Source: Brachionus koreanus
Taxonomy: Eukaryota; Rotifera; Eurotatoria; Ploima; Brachionidae
Length of the DNA stretch: 64,000 bases
Assembly: GCA_016987375.1 (NCBI GenBank)
Contig: PJRA01000030.1
Location: forward strand, 635,830-699,829
Reading direction: 5' to 3'
The translations under genes were made by a program, and so were the position numbers. How positions within the stretch are numbered: the stretch's first letter is position 1; each line of letters starts with the position of its first letter. The notes beneath the pieces are model-generated. The model saw nothing but the letters and a program-made list of their open reading frames with translations, did no database searches and was not told the origin of the DNA. Shown here piece after piece: positions 1 through 11,195 of the stretch.

Positions 1-194
1 AACGTAAAATTTTATGATTCAACATAATATTTTCAAAAATTAGAATTTTTTTTTAAATGATTTTAATTGAAATTATTGTATAAATATTTTCAAAGTACTT
101 AAAATCTAAAATAAAAACAAAACAACTAGATAAAAAATGAAATTAAGAGATTATGAATCATATTTTTTTTTGAGGTTATGCTGGTATCACCGTT

Positions 195-314
195 ATGTTT
201 AGAATAAACAAAGGTGATATAATTCGAAATCAATTTGAATTTAAAACAAAATCTGGAAGTTATTTAGGATTATCTTTTAAAGACGAAGAAGAAGCAAAAA
301 AAGTTGGTTATTAG
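195..314 (+). other. short open segment, possible exon or exon relic
   Basis: An ATG at 195 opens 39 codons and stops at 314. Its end reads GLSFKDEEEAKK, which recalls the end of WH1/EVH1 domains (as in WASP, FANEEEAKKF). The rest is too short to place. It lies just upstream of the TMEM177 exon, in the frame that would need a short intron (about 305-358) to join it. It could be a 5' exon of that gene, but it lacks the N-terminal membrane helix expected of TMEM177. It may instead be the tail of another gene or a relic. Confidence 0.2.
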
Positions 315-358
315 TGTTTTTGGATAATTTTATTCAAACTTTAAAATTAAAAATTTAG

Positions 359-1291
359 TTTTTGTTTCGTTTGAGTGATAATGATTATAACTTTGAATTT
401 TTTCGTTGCAATACTCTTGATTTTGTAAGTTTCGGATTCAGTAAATTTAGGCAAGGTTCTCACATAGGCCTTCCTCCGAGTTATTTTGCCAATTCAAAAT
501 CAGATTTTCCAAAATTGATACCATCTAGTGGTTTTTACAATTTTATCGGCCAAAATGTTTCAATAGAAGATCTAAATAAAAAAATGAGTCCAGAAAATAA
601 GCAAGAATTTTACGATACACTCGTTCTAACTAGTGATGCGAAATTATTCGGTTTAGCAAGGGAAGTTGCAAACACAGAGAACTTCATTCTGTCTACACTA
701 GATCGTCTTGTTGAATTATTTTGCCTGAGTGCTGCTTATGTATATTCTTATGCTAAGACAAGGGCTCATAAAATGCAATATTTTCAGCGTAGGAAAGTTT
801 TTGTACTATCTGGTCTATGTGCCTTTACTGTCATTTTTGCTTCGAAATTATTAATTCCAAAGCTTATGCAAAAGACTTTAGATTTTCAAGCTTGTCAAAT
901 GGGTCTTGATTGTTGCATTGGCTCGATAGAATTTTATGAAAAAAATTTACTGAGAAATAGATTACTAAGAGATGTGATTCAAAATGGTCACAATTTAATC
1001 GACTCAAGCGGAAATATTTTAAAGCAACCGGTTTATTTACCATTTACTGATTATTATTTTTATATTAATTACTTGGGAATTAAACTAACTGATCGAAAAG
1101 AATTTTGCAAAAAGCAGCTTAACCAAATGGTCAATAATCTGAATGAAAAAATGGAAGAAGATGAAAAAAAAGCCCAAGAATTGCAGGAGCAAACTGACTT
1201 TGATTCAACAAAATCTGAAAAAAGCGAAAAAGAATTTAAAATTTTTCAAAATTTACGACTTAAATTAGAGAACATTGGCAAAAACAATTGA
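359..1291 (+). CDS. TMEM177: TMEM177 homologue (mitochondrial COX2 assembly factor), 5' end missing
   Basis: About 310 codons are open from the acceptor TTTAG at 354-358 to TGA at 1289-1291. There is no usable ATG near the front, so this is an internal or last exon and the true start lies upstream. Family landmarks in order are an IGLPPSYF segment near residue 35, FGLAREVAN near 95, a membrane helix (VFVLSGLCAFTVIFASKLL) near 147-165, GSIEFYEKNLLRNRLLRD near 188, and SGNILKQP near 218. These match the vertebrate TMEM177 layout (LAREV, GVEFYEKLL, SGNIV). TMEM177 is a mitochondrial inner-membrane protein that binds newly made COX2 and its copper chaperone SCO2. The C-terminus adds a charged Lys/Glu-rich tail of about 50 residues. 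The N-terminal helix of the family is not visible in the window. The assignment is by remembered motifs, without alignment. Confidence 0.83.
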   Translation, partial: FLFRLSDNDYNFEFFRCNTLDFVSFGFSKFRQGSHIGLPPSYFANSKSDFPKLIPSSGFYNFIGQNVSIEDLNKKMSPENKQEFYDTLVLTSDAKLFGLAREVANTENFILSTLDRLVELFCLSAAYVYSYAKTRAHKMQYFQRRKVFVLSGLCAFTVIFASKLLIPKLMQKTLDFQACQMGLDCCIGSIEFYEKNLLRNRLLRDVIQNGHNLIDSSGNILKQPVYLPFTDYYFYINYLGIKLTDRKEFCKKQLNQMVNNLNEKMEEDEKKAQELQEQTDFDSTKSEKSEKEFKIFQNLRLKLENIGKNN

Positions 1292-1500
1292 AAAACTATC
1301 TAATTATTGTCTATTTAGAATCAATAAACTTGTTTTTAATTTTATTTTTATTTAATTTTGATAATACGAAATATTAAATCATAGTATAATTTTAAAAGTT
1401 AATTTTACTTTGCAAAAATTTTAAACCAAAAATTATAATATAAAAAAGTAAATGTAAACTATTTATTTAAAATTTTATTAATAGTTTACTGTTAAATACA

Positions 1501-2441
1501 ATGTCCAAGTTACTTTTGCCAAAATTTGAACGCATAAAATCACTGGGCAAACACTTGCCAAAGTGGACTGACCCAAATAGTATTTATTATCGTCTTCCTG
1601 AACATTACAAAAAAAGACAAATCGACTTTTTGAATACATTTCCTAAACCTGTACATTATTATCCCTCCGAAAAGTTATATGAAGTCGATCATGAACATGG
1701 TGTCAAGTAAGCTAAATTCGTTTATCGAGCATCTAATTAAAGTTATTTTAATTAGAAAGCGAACACAAGATGTTCCAATTGTCGTTTTGTATCCGGAACA
1801 ATCGAAATTGGGAATATGGGGAGGAGAAGGAGTAATTGCTGGTTATAAAAGACCGAAACAAACTGGATACAAAAGACCTCAATATTTGTAATTTTTCTGT
1901 TTAGTTTTGATCATATCTAATTTTAGGCAATAGAACTACTAAATTGTGGAGACCAAAAGTTTTAAAGCTAATTTTCTATTCGGAAATTTTGGATCAATAT
2001 TACGCTTTGACATGCACCAGAAGAACTCTTGAATTAATAGAAGAAGCCAAGGGTTTTGATAATTATATTTTGAAAACTCACGAAGTAGATTTAAAATCTG
2101 ATATTGGCATGGAATTGAAAAGAGAAATGCTCATTCGTTTAGCCAAAAAAGATACCGATTTGTACCCAAAGGATAAACAAAAACAAGAGCTTATTTACAA
2201 CAGATATAAAGAATTTGTTATTTCTTTAGAAGAAGCTGAATGGGTGGGTTTAAAACCTTGGGAAGCGGTTACTAAATTAAAGAAAATTGAGGAAGAAAAT
2301 CAAAAAAATTCTATTAGACCTCTAAAAGAAGTTTTTGCTGAAGAGACTGTCGAAAAGTTAACTTCAGGGGAATTTGATATCGATAAATCTAATACTAAAG
2401 AGTATGTGAATTTTGAAACACAAAACATGAAGAAAAATTAA
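1501..2441 (+). CDS. MRPL28: mitochondrial ribosomal protein L28 (bL28m)
   Basis: Three exons: 1501-1706, 1756-1887 and 1934-2441, giving 281 residues in one frame. The introns are only 49 and 46 bp. The second uses the later acceptor (CAATAG at 1933), because splicing at 1926 would bring in a stop. The order of conserved blocks matches human MRPL28: PxPVHYYP, the DVPI..YPEQSKLGIWGGEG block, KLWRPKVLKLIFYSEILD, TCTRRTLELIEEA, YILKTHEVDLKSDIGMELKR, and YNRYKEF..LEEAEWVGL. The protein belongs to the large subunit of the mitochondrial ribosome. Length is close to human (256) with a slightly longer tail. ATG 1501 is the first in-frame start and follows 200 bp of non-coding AT-rich DNA after TMEM177. 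Both neighbours are mitochondrial, but nothing suggests joint transcription. Confidence 0.95.
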
Positions 2442-3849
2442 GAATTTAAACAATTTTTTTTTGTATTTATTTAAAATTCATTTAAATTATATCAGCTGTA
2501 ACGAAATTTGCATCATCTGAGTTTAGATTGTGCAAAAACTCAGTAAACGTGCATGATCTGACACATTCTACAGAACAAATTTTAAATCAATATAAAAAAA
2601 AAGCTTTTAATTCTTAGTTTTTTTTTCACATTATTTTTTTTATAAAATTATTAATACCATTAAAATGTTCAATTTAAAAATTGATACTTAAACACTATTT
2701 TTTTAAGGAAGTCAATTTTCAAGAAAATATTGGAGGAAAATTTTACAAAGAAAAAATAGCCATTGTGGAGCCGAAAATCTTAAATGAATAAAAAATATCT
2801 AATAAAATTTCTTATCATGATTCAATTATTTTTTTTCAATTACATTATTTAAATTTTAAAAGAAAGGATGTAATTATTGAATTAAAGTATGAAACTAAAG
2901 CTTCTTAGGAGATTAAACTTTTTTGAGACTTTTTTTTCATATGTACAAATTACAAAATCCAGAGAAATGATTATTGAGGAAATAATTATTGTTCAACACG
3001 TGAAAGAACGAACTGTCTTCTGAGATATAGCTTTTTAAAAATAGAGTCGTGAATAAATGGAATTAACCCCCGGAAGATGTAGTAAATGCAAAAAATCCCG
3101 ATCTCTTCAAAATAAGTGGCCCAAAATTAGTCTTTTTAATCAAAAATTTAAACTTTAGCTGCAAAAAAAATTGCCTATGGATCTTGGACTGGTTTGTTAA
3201 AAAAAATATTGTAGAAACTAAATTTGTGTCATAAATTTGGTATCAACTGATTACAATTTACAGAACGAATTTATTACCTTTAGAAAAAAAAGTTATTAAA
3301 ATTTTTTTTTTGATTGAAAATTCAAAAAAAAATTTATTAATGTTGAACACCATTTTTTGTTGCATTATTTCATCTCCCAACATTATTTGACTAGGTTTTC
3401 TTAAACTGGACATCTATTAGAAAAAAAACTAATAATTTAGACAAGAAATTTATCAAAATAATAACAAGATACTATTGATTAATTAAAGTGAATGAATCCT
3501 TGGATTTTCGGTTGAGCAGTTAGGGCCTGGATAATTAAATATTATACCATATTCAAAATAAACAAAAAAATTAAATTTAATTTTTATTTTATTAATTTAA
3601 TAAAGAAATTTAACAACGGTGCAAAAGAAAATTTTTATTATTCATTAGATCATTTCTTCAAAAATAATTATTTCATTTTATCATTTTCAATTAATTTTTG
3701 TTTTTATGAATTTTAAAAAATTTGGAAATACCAGTTCAAGTGAAAAAATAAGTCATGGAAAATAAAGGAATTAACAATGAAATTTATACATTATAAATTT
3801 AATTTAAATTGCATAGCTAATTTAGATAAACCAACTATGGTTTGTTAAT
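2442..3849. other. intergenic, AT-rich
   Basis: About 1.4 kb between MRPL28 (plus) and the end of the Piwi gene (minus), so it holds the 3' regions of two convergent genes. No coding segment, repeat or RNA gene was recognised. Long A and T runs dominate. Confidence 0.5.
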
Positions 3850-6800
3850 TTATAAATAGAAAAGCTTATCATCTAGTGAAGGCGCATGGGGACGATGCAA
3901 AGATTCACCAACCATGCGAGCCAGCTTGGTCGCATAATGACAAGGAGCGGGGACCCGGATTTGAGCCTTTAACAAATGTCATAAATTTTTTTTTCATATT
4001 TATAGCTATCTTACCGGCCAATTGTAGTACAAATGAGTAAATCTGTATGTGATATTCTGAAGTTTGTCTGCTGGCAATTCATTCGTATCTTTCAAAACAT
4101 GAAAATGTGTTGGACTAACAGTTCCTTGATTAGTAGACTGTGAAATTAAATAAAATTCTCCAGCATTTTTTGTAACTCCTGTGTCTATAGCCGTTCCAAT
4201 AGGAGGATTCTGAAAATCATTTCTGTTATCTTTTAAGAAAAACCTGGCAGTTCCTCGCTTTTTAACAACAAAAAATGTAGTTTTTGGATTGTAGTTTTCA
4301 TTTATTTTCGAAAAGGCCGCATTCAATTGGGATATTTCATTGTCTTCAACTTTTCTAAACTGACCATCGCTTACTCCATCACGATAAATGAATATTCGAT
4401 CTGGATAAGTATTGTTTCGTTCAAAGTACTTATACAATGCATCTAATTAAAAGTTTTTAAGAAAAAAATTTCATTTATAAATTTTTTTCAATTACCAAGC
4501 ATAAAAACTTCCAAGCCAGAACAAAATTCATCATCAGTAGGATGTAATTGACACCGCGAAAAGTATTTTGTGCAATTTAGTCTATTTTCTTGAGTTCCAT
4601 TCAGTGAGGCCACAAATGCCACCACAGACATGTTCTTTTTATTTGAATCCTTATTTAAATCTATTCCAATTACCATGATATTTTTCATCTAAAAAATAAA
4701 AAATTTTTTATTCTGTATTTAAAAAAAAAATGTCTAACTGGTATTGTGACGCCCCAAATTTCGCCACCTAATTTACAGTTCATTTGAATAGCTATTTTGG
4801 TTATGGCCGATTTTGTTTTGTTCATATTGTGTGTGTTGATTAGATTGGAAGTGACACATTGACTAGGTAAACCAAGATCAATACAACATGTTTGTTTGAT
4901 AGAGTCATACACATCTTTTGCTGTATTGGGCAAAATGCATAAAACAATTTGTGGATTGGACGATTGTACGGCTTCTTTTATGCCACTTGCAAACAAAACA
5001 GCCGATGAACCGCGTCCACTGTCCGGCAGTCTGATCATTTGGGCTCGGTCAATTCTAAATCCCATCGGATCTGATACAGATTGCAACTCACTCATCAGCA
5101 TGTTGGCTCGTTGTTCATCACGAGGCATAAAAAATATGATCCAATTGCGCAAAGGAACTGATGCAAGATGAACACCATCTTTCATTGCGTTGTTCCATCC
5201 TCTTTCGGTATTAGTTGAGGAGGTGTTCTTAAACTGTACAGTTATTGTGGCTTGAACGGTGGCCGATGTTTTGACAACATCGGTTGAAAATTCCATCTGC
5301 CAATTTTCCAAGTCTTTTCGTGCCTCGGGCTGTCTTGTTATTTTATCCAAAAATTTTCTCAATCTGTCAATACGAATCTGCGGATTGAGCTTGGTAATGG
5401 CATCGAGGTCTTTTTTCATTGCAAAATCTTTTTCGAATTTTTTTAAAAGTATGGTTCCCGTAGACAAACACAACTCGGGCACAAGCAATATGGGTCTCAC
5501 TGGTTCATTGGCATTTTTGGCTCTATTTTTGTCTTTTTCTTTTGGCAAACTTACCAAAAGAGGTTGTCGCATATTTCTAATTTTTATTTTATAATTCTCA
5601 TAATAATAATCAGCAAATGTTATTTGTGAGCCATCTCTTTTTTGAAATTTACATTCGGGCGTTTGATCCCAATAAATGTCATCTATTTTATAGGTCTTTT
5701 TATTGTAGTTGGTCATCACTGTTGTTCCAACTAGTTGATTCATGCACATGTCTTTGTACTCGTCAGGTCTACAGTCTCTATAGAGCCTTTCCATCACATC
5801 CCAAACAGTGTCGAAATTGATCAATTTATGTGCTATTTCAGTACAAAGTAAGAGCTTAGATTGATATACTTCTATACTTGCCTTATAACCAGAGGCTACT
5901 TTCAGATGATATTTTGGTAATTCGTGCATGTTTTCAAAGTCAAAATAGGCCCGTTCGCGACCAAATTCGACAAATTTTGACTTGGTAAGACATCGCTTAA
6001 ATACTACATTAAGCAGCTTTATGCATTCTCTATCTTCAGGACTCAAAGTTTTTGTTAGAGTTATCTTAATATTTACTGTTTTTTGGTCGAACTGTTTAAT
6101 ACTTTGCAATTCAGTTACATTATTGTCCAATTTAACCAACGAATAGAGTATAAATCCATCAAAAGCTTTTACATTTGAAAACAAGTGATCATGTTGTCTC
6201 ATTAGACCAACCCTGAGTCTTTTTGATTCAATTGGAGGATCAAAATCTACATGATATTGATGTAGGGTCCAGTTTGGCCGACTACACAATTCAAAATAAT
6301 TTGTGTATACTTCAATTTTTTCAGCTTCAGTTCCTGAAAATTTTTATTTAAATTTTTAATAAAAATTATCAATTAAATTAATTACTTGGTGGAGGCGGAG
6401 GTCCTCCTCTGCCGCCAAAGCCACCTCCTCGACCACCTCGATCACCCCCAAATCCACCTCGACCACCGCCGCGGCCTCCATAGCCACCTCGGTCTCCGTA
6501 GCCTCGATCGCCTCCTCTGTCACCACTATAGCCGCCTCTGCCACTCCTGTCTCCTCCATAACCTCTGTCACCTCCATAACCTCTGTCACCTCCGTAGCCC
6601 CTGTCACCTCCATAGCCTCTATCACCACCATAGCTAGACCTGTCTCTTTCTCTATCTCCTCCGTATCTGTCGCCTGATCTATGAGGCGGACGATTCGATT
6701 CCTCTCTGCCGCCAAAAGATTGACGAGGATCCCGACTTTGATCGTATCCGCCCCTTTCTCCATATCTGTGTTCACCGCCTCGTCGATCATCTCGAAATGA

Positions 6801-6857
6801 TCTTCGATCCCCACTTCGACTTCTGCTTCTAGGTCGTCCTCGTGTGCGATCAGACAT
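3850..6857 (-). CDS. piwi: Piwi-clade Argonaute with RGG-rich N-terminus
   Basis: Five exons (minus): 6857-6386, 6333-4739, 4688-4496, 4442-4015 and 3966-3850. Introns are 48-53 bp with GT-AG ends and consistent phase, giving 934 residues. Exon 1 (about 157 residues) is Arg/Gly-rich with runs of the YGGDRG unit. Such RG sites in Piwi proteins are dimethylated and bound by Tudor proteins. The PAZ domain is near 320-450 ([20 protein letters not shown]), followed by MID and PIWI. The slicer triad is visible: D699 in [10 protein letters not shown]775 in YRDGVSDG and H866 in SPTHFHV. The last exon encodes [15 protein letters not shown] and ends KLFYL, the usual Piwi C-terminus; it is easily missed because it is short. 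The start at 6857 ([15 protein letters not shown]) is chosen over an in-frame ATG nine codons upstream. The role is piRNA-guided silencing of transposons in the germ line, known for the family. The protein looks catalytically intact. Confidence 0.95.
6407..6640 (-). repeat. tandem repeat coding for YGGDRG units in Piwi exon 1
   Basis: The coding strand carries an 18-bp unit for GYGGDR repeated at least four times nearly in register (about 6545-6625), grading into looser RGG/GGDRG repeats toward 6407. The stretch is far richer in G+C than the surrounding DNA. It is an in-frame coding minisatellite, so copy number may vary between alleles. Confidence 0.8.
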
Positions 6858-9500
6858 TTTGCGTTTTAAAGAAATAAATATCAAAAGGACTCTCTCTCTT
6901 TTTTGTAGAAATAGAAATTATGTTTTAAATAAAGAGATTAATGGTTAGCGTATCTTATATAATTAAGATTTGATTCAAATTTTTGTTTTATTTTGAACAA
7001 AATATTTGGCCAGATTGATTTGAGAGTGTGCTTTAAGAGTTTTGAGAGTGGTTAAAAAATCTGCATTTGAAAGTTTAATTTGAATTGTAACTGTTTTTGG
7101 ATTGGATTTTTTTAGATTTAAAGCTTGGGGATTAATGTAAACTCATGTAATTGATTTTGTCTTGATTCACAGAACCAAAAATTTTCAGCTAAAAGTTTTT
7201 CAAAATTAGTATTAATATTTGCTTTATCAATTTTTTTATTGTTTAATTATTTCATTGATTAAAAATAGAATATTTTAAAAATTCTCCAAATCATAATAAT
7301 TATACATTCTTATTATTTGGTTTATTTTTTATTTTTTTTAAAGCAAATCCTGTTCTATTTTAAATTCACAAAATTTTTCAAATAAAAATAAAAATTTATT
7401 TTGGTATCAGATTTATTTAAGTTAATTTTGTGTCAAGTTAGTAACGAGTTCCAGGGCGTAGCTGGATCTTAGGGTAAAAGTGAAGCTAACTGTCTATTTA
7501 AAAAATATACTTAAATTGGAAAAAAATTATATAATTTTTTACTTTTCTTGTAAAAAAAACTGATAGAATTTCATTTTTTGAAATAATCTTTCATTTAATG
7601 AATAATTGCTACATTAAATTTCTCATGCCTCAATTTGAAAAGTAATATTAACTCATAAATTTTTCAAAAATATAGTAAATTAGAAATTTTTAATAAGATA
7701 GTTATACCTTTTATGATTAATTAAAATTTACTAAAATAAAATATTTTTAAAGAATACTGCAACAAAAGTGCAAGATACTCTGTTGCATCTTTTTTACTTA
7801 AAATTTTTTTCTTATCTAAGAAAACGACAAAAATAAAACATCAATAAGATTTATATAAAAAAGGAAAGCAAAAATTTTATTTTAGGTAGAAAAAGTACAT
7901 AAAAATTATGTTGCAATATTTTGCAGTATTTTTTCGAAATATTTTATTTTAGTAGTAATATTAGTTAAAAAATACTAGAAAGGAAAGGGTTAAGCTTTTA
8001 CAAGCTATAGCAATAAATAATTCCTTTTAAGCGATTAAATCCAGTCTAGCTTTAAAAATATTTTTTGTTTTAGAATTAACTATTTCTTCAGAAAGGCTAT
8101 TCCAAATTTTTAACCCCACGATTTGACGAAAAATGATAACGATGCTTACAATTTTTGAGATCTACCATTCATTTTGTGTGTTTTCTCAAATTATATATTT
8201 GATTGGGAGAAAAGTTCATTCCATTAATAAGTTGAATACATTCATAGCCATTTATGATCTTACAGATCTAAATTAAATCACCCAGCATTCTTCTTACTTT
8301 GAGGTAAATTAACTCTGGCAACGATTTCTTTTTCTAAATATGGGCACCGAGAACTTATTGCAAACTCTAAGTGAGGCCGTACAAGCGCTGTACATAGTAT
8401 TCTTAATCTGTATTTAAATATCTGAAATTATTTGCTATCATTCCTAGCATTCGGTTAGCACGATTTGTGCAGTACCGGACTTGATTTGTCCATTTAAGAT
8501 CATTTTGAATATAAATCCCTAAATCCTTTTCTTTAGTCGTTTTAGATAGTTTTATAGTTCCATATTTATTAAAAATCGTATAATCAAAGTTTGGATTTTT
8601 TGAACCAAAATGTATTACAAGGCATTTTTTGATGTTTAAATCAAGAGACCAGGTGAGAGACCTACTCGAAATATGATCTAAATCTTTTTGAAGTAAAATG
8701 TTGTCTTTTACATCTTTAACAATTGATAATATTTTTGTATCATCAACATAAGGTTCGCGCGTAGCAAAACGACAGCACTATCTTCGATAGCATATTCGTA
8801 ATCTACATATATGAAAACCTTAGAAAACTTGTTTCTTTAGGGGAAAAAGATTTTTGACTAGAGGATCTTGAAGTTTGATATTTTTTGAAAACAGTGGTTT
8901 AGGTTTTTGAAATTTTTTGAGATGAGTTTTCATTCAAAAATTACTATGTCTATATATATTTTTAAAGAGCGCAAAATTTTCTATTAAATGATATATTTTT
9001 CAAGTATTTTAAGTGAATTAAGTTGCACTTTAAACCAAAAAAACACATTTTTTTGTGCTTTTTTCACGTTTTTTGATTCTCGTACTTTTTTATTTAAATT
9101 ATAAAACTAGACAAAATTCTGAACAAATCTCAGGTTTTACTTTTTTTATTTAAAGCTTAATTAATCCAAAAAAAAAGTCAAAATATAGTTCAATTTTTAA
9201 AAATAATCATTAAAATTTAATTTTCATCTTTTATATTTATTATGTTGGAATATTTTATATGATCTTAATTTAAAATTTATCAAACACATTAAAAATGACT
9301 TACTTAATTTAGATTTATTTTAGATTGTTAATTCAAGCACCTTTATCTTGAAATTTTAATTTTAAATATTTTTTATTTAATATCTAAAAAATGTTAAAAT
9401 TATTTATTTAATTGGTAATAAAATTTAAATGACCAAAAAAATTATTGAATATTAAACAGAAAAAGTTTTTTGTCTTTTTAAATCTGGTATAAAATAAAAA
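6858..9500. other. intergenic with Piwi promoter side and LINE debris
   Basis: About 2.6 kb upstream of the Piwi gene. It holds a degraded LINE fragment (listed separately). Around 7750-7790 is a stretch with GCAACA...TGCAAG...GTTGCATC that resembles the inner part of the short inverted-repeat elements at 9501 and 12607, possibly a third damaged copy. Nothing else was recognised in the AT-rich remainder. Confidence 0.4.
8000..8745 (-). mobile_element. degraded LINE reverse transcriptase, C-terminal part
   Basis: On the minus strand the translation, with several stops and shifts, shows the tail of a non-LTR reverse transcriptase of the Jockey/CR1 type. It starts at DDTKILSIVKD (just after the catalytic motif), then KKCLVIHFGSKNPNFDY, KEKDLGIYIQNDLKW and NRANRMLGMI, and continues into the 3' part with GDLI and KIINGYE. 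The order and spacing are those of the family. It is dead: the N-terminal half, including most of the palm, is absent. It is one of several related fragments in this window. Confidence 0.8.
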
Positions 9501-9778
9501 AATAGAACAGAAATTAATTAGCTAAGCTTTCTTTTTTCGTTTTAAAGTTTTTTATTTATTCTCTAAATGCAACATAGTGTAACATTCTAAGTTGCATCAA
9601 TAGTTAAAGCCTGTTAATGATGTGCAAAATCTCTCCATAATTCGCTAAAGCCAAATTTGTCCAAAAATTAATTTGCACTGTTTTACTAGATTGCTATTAA
9701 TGCAACTATGAATGTTGTAGAACTTGGTTTTGATCTTTAAAAAAGTTAAAAATTTTTTCATTTTTTTCTGTTCTATTT
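9501..9778. mobile_element. MITE-like element with terminal inverted repeats, copy 1
   Basis: The ends mirror each other: AATAGAACAG at 9501 and CTGTTCTATT at 9769-9778, with weaker matching further in. The interior has GCAACATAGTGTAACATTC and a GTTGCAT motif shared with the element at 12607-12806. There is no coding capacity. It ends about 25 bp from the stop codon of the DEG/ENaC gene, so it lies in or next to that gene's 3' region. It is interpreted as a non-autonomous DNA transposon; the superfamily is unknown. Confidence 0.6.
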
Positions 9779-9803
9779 TACTAAAATTCACAAAGCCAAA
9801 ATT

Positions 9804-11195
9804 TTATTTGTCACTTATTTTTTTTGAATTTTTGAAAAAAACTATAATTTCCACAAATGCTTCGATCAGTTCAATAAAAGTCAGCATGCTGATGCCTAAA
9901 AATAAGCCAGCGATTCCACCAATTCCAGAAACCAAATCCACAATCTCAACTGTAGGAATTTCACTTATATTAGTATAGCTCAAACTGGCAAAATAGACAT
10001 TCAAAACTACAATATCTTCATTCTTAAAACTTCTGTTGATAAATAAGCTATAGCTTCTTATTCGTTCATCATATTTAGAGTTAGAAAATTGATTTTGACT
10101 TATCGTTTTGTCAAACCACATACCTTCGCATTCTAGAGGACACTCTTTTAGACAAGTATCGTACAAATATTCACCTTTTAGAGCCCGGTAAAAATAAGTT
10201 AAAGCACATGCTATTTCAGAATCATCGACACAAGGTTTCGAATCAAATAAAGAAAAATAGAGTGAAACATAGCAACTACATTCTTTAATAACAATTCTTT
10301 GCAAACACTGAATAACACATGAATATTGATTGTATTGATTTGTTTTTTTATGAAGTAATTTGAATAAGTCTGACGAATAACCATTCGGATTATTTGTATT
10401 GCCATCACAGCTGCTATACGGCTTTTCTTTAGACATGAAAAAAGTTCTTTTTATGGCTATATTTGTTTCCATTTGAGGGGCTAATGTGATATCTTCAACC
10501 ATCAAAGGATAGCTAGATTGGTTATGGATGTAAATAACAGCTCCATAACTCGAACTTACAAACTTAAGGCTATCCAAAACGCTTACATTTAATATAAGTC
10601 TTAGGCCTTGATGCTTGTCTTTTCCTATTGAGTATTTAAGACCAATTTTATTATCATATTTATCATACCCAGAATTGAATTGAAAGCAATTTCCAAAATT
10701 CGGATGTTCAAATAATCTAAGCTCACTTCGATTACATTCATAAAAATTGAACATACAATCTACTAAAAGTTTATCCAAAGAATCACTCTGATACACTTTC
10801 TGAAATTCTTTTTTTTTTACAAGACTATTCAAGTAATTGAATAGGTCATTTCTTAATGGATGAAAATCATCAGAAATATTTTTTATCTGATTCCAAAAGT
10901 TATTCGAAGATTTAAAAGTAAAATGATTGATATTGCAAAATGTAACAGTTGGAAAAATAGATTGATATTCGTTAATCATTCTAATTTTTGTAGTTACTTC
11001 ATAATCAAGATATTGGAGTATACTTTTGGCTGTCATGTATACACATCCCGCTATTGAAATCAATGTAAAAAAAGTCCAAATTGATTTCATAAATATGTTT
11101 TTTGATCGTATAATATTTGGAAATCCATGACTAGTCGAAGCGAGTAGAATTTCACCAAGAGCTTTTTTAATTGTAATACATTTATTTTTATCCAT
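9804..11195 (-). CDS. DEG/ENaC family sodium channel subunit
   Basis: A single-exon gene of 463 residues with ATG at 11195. It has the standard family plan: a short cytoplasmic N-terminus with the gating His-Gly motif (H23-G24 in TSHGFPNI), TM1 near 34-55, a large Cys-rich extracellular loop, and TM2 near 424-453. The pre-TM2 and pore region reads GIGGIAGLFLGISMLTFIE, with the G-x-S selectivity filter at 434-436. Loop landmarks are FPTVTFCN after TM1, the YSCVIQCLQRIVIKECSC segment and CPLECEG. These channels pass Na+, are often amiloride sensitive, and are gated by acid, peptides or touch; the ligand cannot be told here. Length is typical or slightly short. No introns, unlike its neighbours, so a retrocopy origin is possible, though the frame is fully intact. 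Confidence 0.94.
   Translation of the reverse strand: MDKNKCITIKKALGEILLASTSHGFPNIIRSKNIFMKSIWTFFTLISIAGCVYMTAKSILQYLDYEVTTKIRMINEYQSIFPTVTFCNINHFTFKSSNNFWNQIKNISDDFHPLRNDLFNYLNSLVKKKEFQKVYQSDSLDKLLVDCMFNFYECNRSELRLFEHPNFGNCFQFNSGYDKYDNKIGLKYSIGKDKHQGLRLILNVSVLDSLKFVSSSYGAVIYIHNQSSYPLMVEDITLAPQMETNIAIKRTFFMSKEKPYSSCDGNTNNPNGYSSDLFKLLHKKTNQYNQYSCVIQCLQRIVIKECSCYVSLYFSLFDSKPCVDDSEIACALTYFYRALKGEYLYDTCLKECPLECEGMWFDKTISQNQFSNSKYDERIRSYSLFINRSFKNEDIVVLNVYFASLSYTNISEIPTVEIVDLVSGIGGIAGLFLGISMLTFIELIEAFVEIIVFFKNSKKISDK

Noticed and set aside
3850..3970. G+C-rich island that first looked like a tRNA-derived repeat (GGCTCAAATCCGGG is B-box-like)
   Set aside because: On the minus strand it translates into the conserved Piwi C-terminus with proper splice sites and phase, so it is the last Piwi exon.
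6356..6814. A 152-codon Glu/Val/Ala-rich frame overlapping Piwi exon 1
   Set aside because: It is a shadow of the RGG repeat in another frame; the RGG frame splices in phase into the Piwi body.
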